Assembly: GCA_016756855.1 (NCBI GenBank)
Contig: JAESPD010000020.1
Span: 1 to 58,585, forward strand
DNA length: 58,585 nucleotides
Direction: 5' to 3'
From: a gamma proteobacterium endosymbiont of Lamellibrachia anaximandri
GTDB lineage: Bacteria; Pseudomonadota; Gammaproteobacteria; Chromatiales; Chromatiaceae
The number at the start of each line of letters is the position of its first letter. Position 1 is the stretch's first letter. Positions 55,596 to 58,585 of this stretch are shown here, piece by piece. The notes beneath the pieces are model-generated. The model saw only the letters and a list, made by a program, of their open reading frames with translations, ran no database searches and was not told the DNA's origin. The position numbers were made by a program, and so were the translations under genes.

Positions 55596-58424
55596 CTACG
55601 GGGTCCAGGAGAGATCCGGCTCTTCGCATGTTTCGAGTATGACTCGCCGTGTGCCATCGCGCAGGTCGATGGCGTCCTGCCACTCATCCCCCGCTGGGGT
55701 AATGGGTTCCCCCACGATCACTTTAAGGGGGTTTCTCCGGGGTTTCCAGCGGTTGGCGGGCAGCAGTTTTCGGCTGCCCTTGAGGGTCACCGGTATTACC
55801 GGAACCCTGTTTTGAGTGGCGGTGACAAATGCCCCCAGGCGGAAATGTTGCAGGCCTTCACGGGCGGTAAAGGTGCCTTCGGGAAAAAACAGCAGTGTTT
55901 CCCCCTTTTGTGTCTGTTTGGACAGAAAGGATGTGTCGCCGGCGCCGCCGCCATGGTCGAAACGTTCGACAAAGAAGGTGCCGATGCGTCGCAGAAACAG
56001 TCGGGGAATGAATTTGTCCAGCAGTTCCGCCTTTGCCACAAAATGAAAGGTGAACGGCACTGCTGCGATCAGAATAAGACCATCCAGATAACTTGAGTGG
56101 TTGGCCACCAGTACCGAGACCCGGTTTTCCGGTATATGGTTCAGTCCCTCGACCTGCAGGCGGATGCCGCAGAGTTTCATCAGCAGCCTGGCGCTGTGGT
56201 GCATGATGCTGCGACGCAGGCCGGTGCCCGGAAGCAGTATCACGAGCAGCCAGACAATCGAGGCACCGACAAGGAACAGAGTCCAGGCATATCCGGCGTA
56301 GAGCAACTCGCCGGTTTTGTGTCGCCATCTCTGCAACTGCACCGGCAGACCGGCGGCAATCAGATCAGCAAACTGCCGCCAGACAGGTGGGCGGCCTTTG
56401 ATCAGTTCCCCCTGTTCATAGGCTTCACGGCAGGCAGTGCGGCGTATCTTTCCACTCGATGTCTTGAGTACGGTGTGTGGCGGCACCAGGGAGATGTCGT
56501 CCGGTGGTGCATCGATCAGTTGACTAAGTGAGCGCATGATCTCGGTGCGTAACCGCTGTTGTGTATCCGCTGCCATCTCCCTGATTTCGGCCATCACCAC
56601 CAGCTCCTCTGTGCCTGTTGCCCCATCCAGGTGACCGAAAACCGCCACGCAGCCCTTGCGGATACCTTCGATCTCTCCGATTTTCTCTTCCACCTCCTGA
56701 GGGTAGATGTTGCGCCCGGCACGGATGATCATGTCCTTGCTGCGGCCAGTCAGATAGATCTCATCTCCAACCTGGTAGGCCATGTCGCCGGAGTCGAGCC
56801 AGTCGCCGTCAAACAGTTGGTGGGTGGCTTTGGGATTGCGAAAGTATCCGCGGGTGGCGGAAGGCCCCTGAAACTGCAGGCGGCCCTCCTGGCGATCTGG
56901 CAGCACCTGGCCGTTTTTGTCCAGGATACGGATGTCGTGATTCGCCAGTGGCGCTCCACAAGCGACGAACTCCAGGGGGAATTCATCGCTCTCCCCGGCC
57001 ACAAGGGCCAGACCGGACTGCCGCATCGGGCGACGCTGAATGCGATCGATAGGGGCAACCCTGCCGGGGGGTGGAAATGCCAGACCCACGGTACACTCCG
57101 CCAAGCCGTAGACCGGCGCCATCGTATTATTAGCAAAGTCATAGCTGGAAAAACGGCTGCTGAAGCGGCGGATGGTCGCTGGGCTTACCGGCTCGGCACC
57201 ATTGAAAGCCATCCGCCAGCTGCTGAGATCGAGGCCTTCGATCTCCTCGTCCCGAACTTTTTTCAGGCACAGTTCGTAAGCGAAATTGGGTGCCGCGGAG
57301 AGAGTGCCCTTGTGTTCGTGAATCGCCCACAGCCAGCGTTGTGGTCTGACAAGAAACCGCAGGGGTGACATCAGCACCAGGGGAATGCCGAAATAGAGAC
57401 TGCCGAGCCAGGCGCCGATCAATCCCATGTCGTGATAGAGGGGCAGCCAGCTGACGAAGACATCTTCCGGAGTGATCGCCACCGCCTCCCCCATGGCCCG
57501 GATATTTGCCAGCAGATTGAAATGGCTTAGCTGCACACCCTTTGGGGAGCCTGTGCTGCCGGAAGTGTATTGGATGAAGGCGATATCATCAGGCCGGGAA
57601 CGCGGCAGCGGGGTTGAAACAGACTCTTGATCGAGATCATTTGATACCAGTATCTGCAGATCCTGATTGAGCAGATTTCTAAGCAGGATGGAGACGCTCT
57701 TTGCCTCCGGGACGGTGATCAACATAACTGCGCCGGCATTTTCCAGGATGCGCACATGCCGTTTCAGATGATCTTCGATCTGGGAGAGTCTGACGGGTGG
57801 ATAGATGGGAACAGGGGTGGCGCCGGCCAACAGAATTCCGAAGAAACTGAAGAGATAGTCAGCCCCTGTGGGCAGCATGATCGCAACTGTTTGATTGGGT
57901 TGCAGGCCGCGCTCAATCAGGGAGATCGCAACCCTGCGTGCACCCTGCCAGAGTTTTTTGTAACTGATTGGTGTGGGCTGCTCGCCGTCACCATAGAGGA
58001 GGATATGGGTGTGGTCGGGGCTCTGTTTGCTGTGCCATTCAAGTACCTCCGGCAGAGTTTTAGCCTGTTCCGGGAGTTGGGCGAGATGTGTGACTTCTGC
58101 GGGTGACTGGGGTAGAACACGCATCTTCTCCTGCAGCGTCGGATCTGTGGAGAGGATGCTCTGGAGGATGTCCGCCGGTGTTTCAGCCGTTGCGAACAAC
58201 TGCTCGGGCAACTGTACTGCAAATTGTTGTTCCACCCGGTTCAGCAGTTCAACCCGGCTGAGGCTGTCGAAACCGAGGTCACTGTCCAGCCTGTCGGCCA
58301 GTTTTGGATCTGGAAGATTTGCCTGCCCGGGATGAAGTTCAGCCACCAGCTCCCCCACGACGGAAAGCAGCTGGGTGGAGGTCTGTTTTTCATCCAAGTC
58401 TTTGGTATCGGAAGTAATGGGCAC
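55596..58424 (-). CDS. Trifunctional ACP / acyl-AMP ligase / acyltransferase fusion
   Basis: A 942-aa fusion. Residues ~1-95: acyl carrier domain with the phosphopantetheine Ser54 in GFDSLSRVELL. Residues ~115-690: fatty acyl-AMP ligase (adenylation) with QYTSGSTGSPKGVQLS near 285, NTMAPVYGLAECTVG near 420 and DSGDMAY near 545. A hydrophobic segment near 700-725 leads to a PlsC acyltransferase (~740-942) with the standard NHSSYLD near 775 and FPEGTFTA near 848. It can thus activate a fatty acid, load it on its own carrier and pass it to a lipid. It resembles but exceeds Aas. A specialised membrane lipid route is likely. Confidence 0.9.
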   Translation of the reverse strand: MPITSDTKDLDEKQTSTQLLSVVGELVAELHPGQANLPDPKLADRLDSDLGFDSLSRVELLNRVEQQFAVQLPEQLFATAETPADILQSILSTDPTLQEKMRVLPQSPAEVTHLAQLPEQAKTLPEVLEWHSKQSPDHTHILLYGDGEQPTPISYKKLWQGARRVAISLIERGLQPNQTVAIMLPTGADYLFSFFGILLAGATPVPIYPPVRLSQIEDHLKRHVRILENAGAVMLITVPEAKSVSILLRNLLNQDLQILVSNDLDQESVSTPLPRSRPDDIAFIQYTSGSTGSPKGVQLSHFNLLANIRAMGEAVAITPEDVFVSWLPLYHDMGLIGAWLGSLYFGIPLVLMSPLRFLVRPQRWLWAIHEHKGTLSAAPNFAYELCLKKVRDEEIEGLDLSSWRMAFNGAEPVSPATIRRFSSRFSSYDFANNTMAPVYGLAECTVGLAFPPPGRVAPIDRIQRRPMRQSGLALVAGESDEFPLEFVACGAPLANHDIRILDKNGQVLPDRQEGRLQFQGPSATRGYFRNPKATHQLFDGDWLDSGDMAYQVGDEIYLTGRSKDMIIRAGRNIYPQEVEEKIGEIEGIRKGCVAVFGHLDGATGTEELVVMAEIREMAADTQQRLRTEIMRSLSQLIDAPPDDISLVPPHTVLKTSSGKIRRTACREAYEQGELIKGRPPVWRQFADLIAAGLPVQLQRWRHKTGELLYAGYAWTLFLVGASIVWLLVILLPGTGLRRSIMHHSARLLMKLCGIRLQVEGLNHIPENRVSVLVANHSSYLDGLILIAAVPFTFHFVAKAELLDKFIPRLFLRRIGTFFVERFDHGGGAGDTSFLSKQTQKGETLLFFPEGTFTAREGLQHFRLGAFVTATQNRVPVIPVTLKGSRKLLPANRWKPRRNPLKVIVGEPITPAGDEWQDAIDLRDGTRRVILETCEEPDLSWTP

Positions 58425-58585
58425 TGCCTGAAAAAGTCCGGATTTTTTATATTAGTCGATATCACTAGTGTCCCAACGTTAAATCGAATAAATTCAATTG
58501 GTTATCCATGGCGCATTCTTCACTTTTGCAATCGGATTTCATAAGCAACTGATCCAATGGGGTTTTCTCGAAAAGAGTAAGGCTC
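58425..58585. other. Right-edge region upstream of the fusion gene
   Basis: AT-rich upstream DNA for the minus-strand gene at 55596-58424. No promoter is confidently placed. Confidence 0.35.

Overview
This window looks like a chromosomal segment of a free-living or symbiotic gammaproteobacterium. I infer a Chromatiales-like or sulfur-oxidiser-related lineage, but the sequence does not fix the genus. Evidence: the rppH-ptsP and hisBHAFIE-tatABC neighbourhoods typical of Gammaproteobacteria, a NosL-type copper chaperone cluster, RND efflux, and several families of short palindromic intergenic repeats. No rRNA, tRNA, insertion sequence or prophage was seen.

Layout. (1) 271-1965: a B12-binding radical SAM enzyme. 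(2) 2363-16917: a complete type I-E CRISPR-Cas locus on the minus strand, in the order cas3, cse1, cse2, cas7, cas5, cas6e, [vapBC], cas1, cas2, leader, array. The array has 83 near-identical 29-bp repeats plus one degenerate terminal repeat that I detect at 2363. A vapBC toxin-antitoxin pair with its own -10 box sits between cas6e and cas1. A Tat-exported HIRAN protein lies directly upstream of cas3. (3) 17.5-22 kb: small conserved proteins, a HAD phosphatase, rppH and ptsP (RNA decay and nitrogen PTS). (4) 22.2-23.7 kb: an exported metallo-beta-lactamase-fold protein and rubrerythrin. (5) 23.9-29.4 kb: hisB-H-A-F-I-E followed by tatA-B-C, where TatC carries an unusual acidic, FimV-like C-terminal extension. 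(6) 29.5-38.7 kb: pentapeptide protein, K+ channel, LysR regulator, PfkB sugar kinase, SEL1-SPOR protein, a large Ig-like lipoprotein and a giant AsmA/DUF748 protein. (7) 38.8-45.8 kb: a sigma-54 activator followed by a tightly coupled membrane and periplasmic operon (small anchored protein, FtsX-type permease, ABC ATPase, Cys/His-rich membrane protein, TlpA-like lipoprotein, SafE/TauE-like protein) and two NosL-like proteins, with no nosZ in view. (8) 46-58.4 kb: a 30-aa membrane peptide after a strong terminator, a second B12 radical SAM enzyme, an acyltransferase, an RND pump with its adaptor, a GGDEF-EAL protein, and a 942-aa ACP/AMP-ligase/PlsC fusion.

The most informative observations are within the CRISPR array. 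Two spacer pairs are reverse-complementary to each other over 29 and 18 nt. The first pair lets one read an AAG PAM and a spacer integrated backwards from the array alone. There is also a 45-nt spacer, a hidden degenerate end repeat and five repeats with a non-G PAM-derived base. The NosL/FtsX cluster is the best candidate for an under-described system: a copper or thiol cofactor delivery route that uses a MacB/Lol-type ABC transporter instead of NosDFY.
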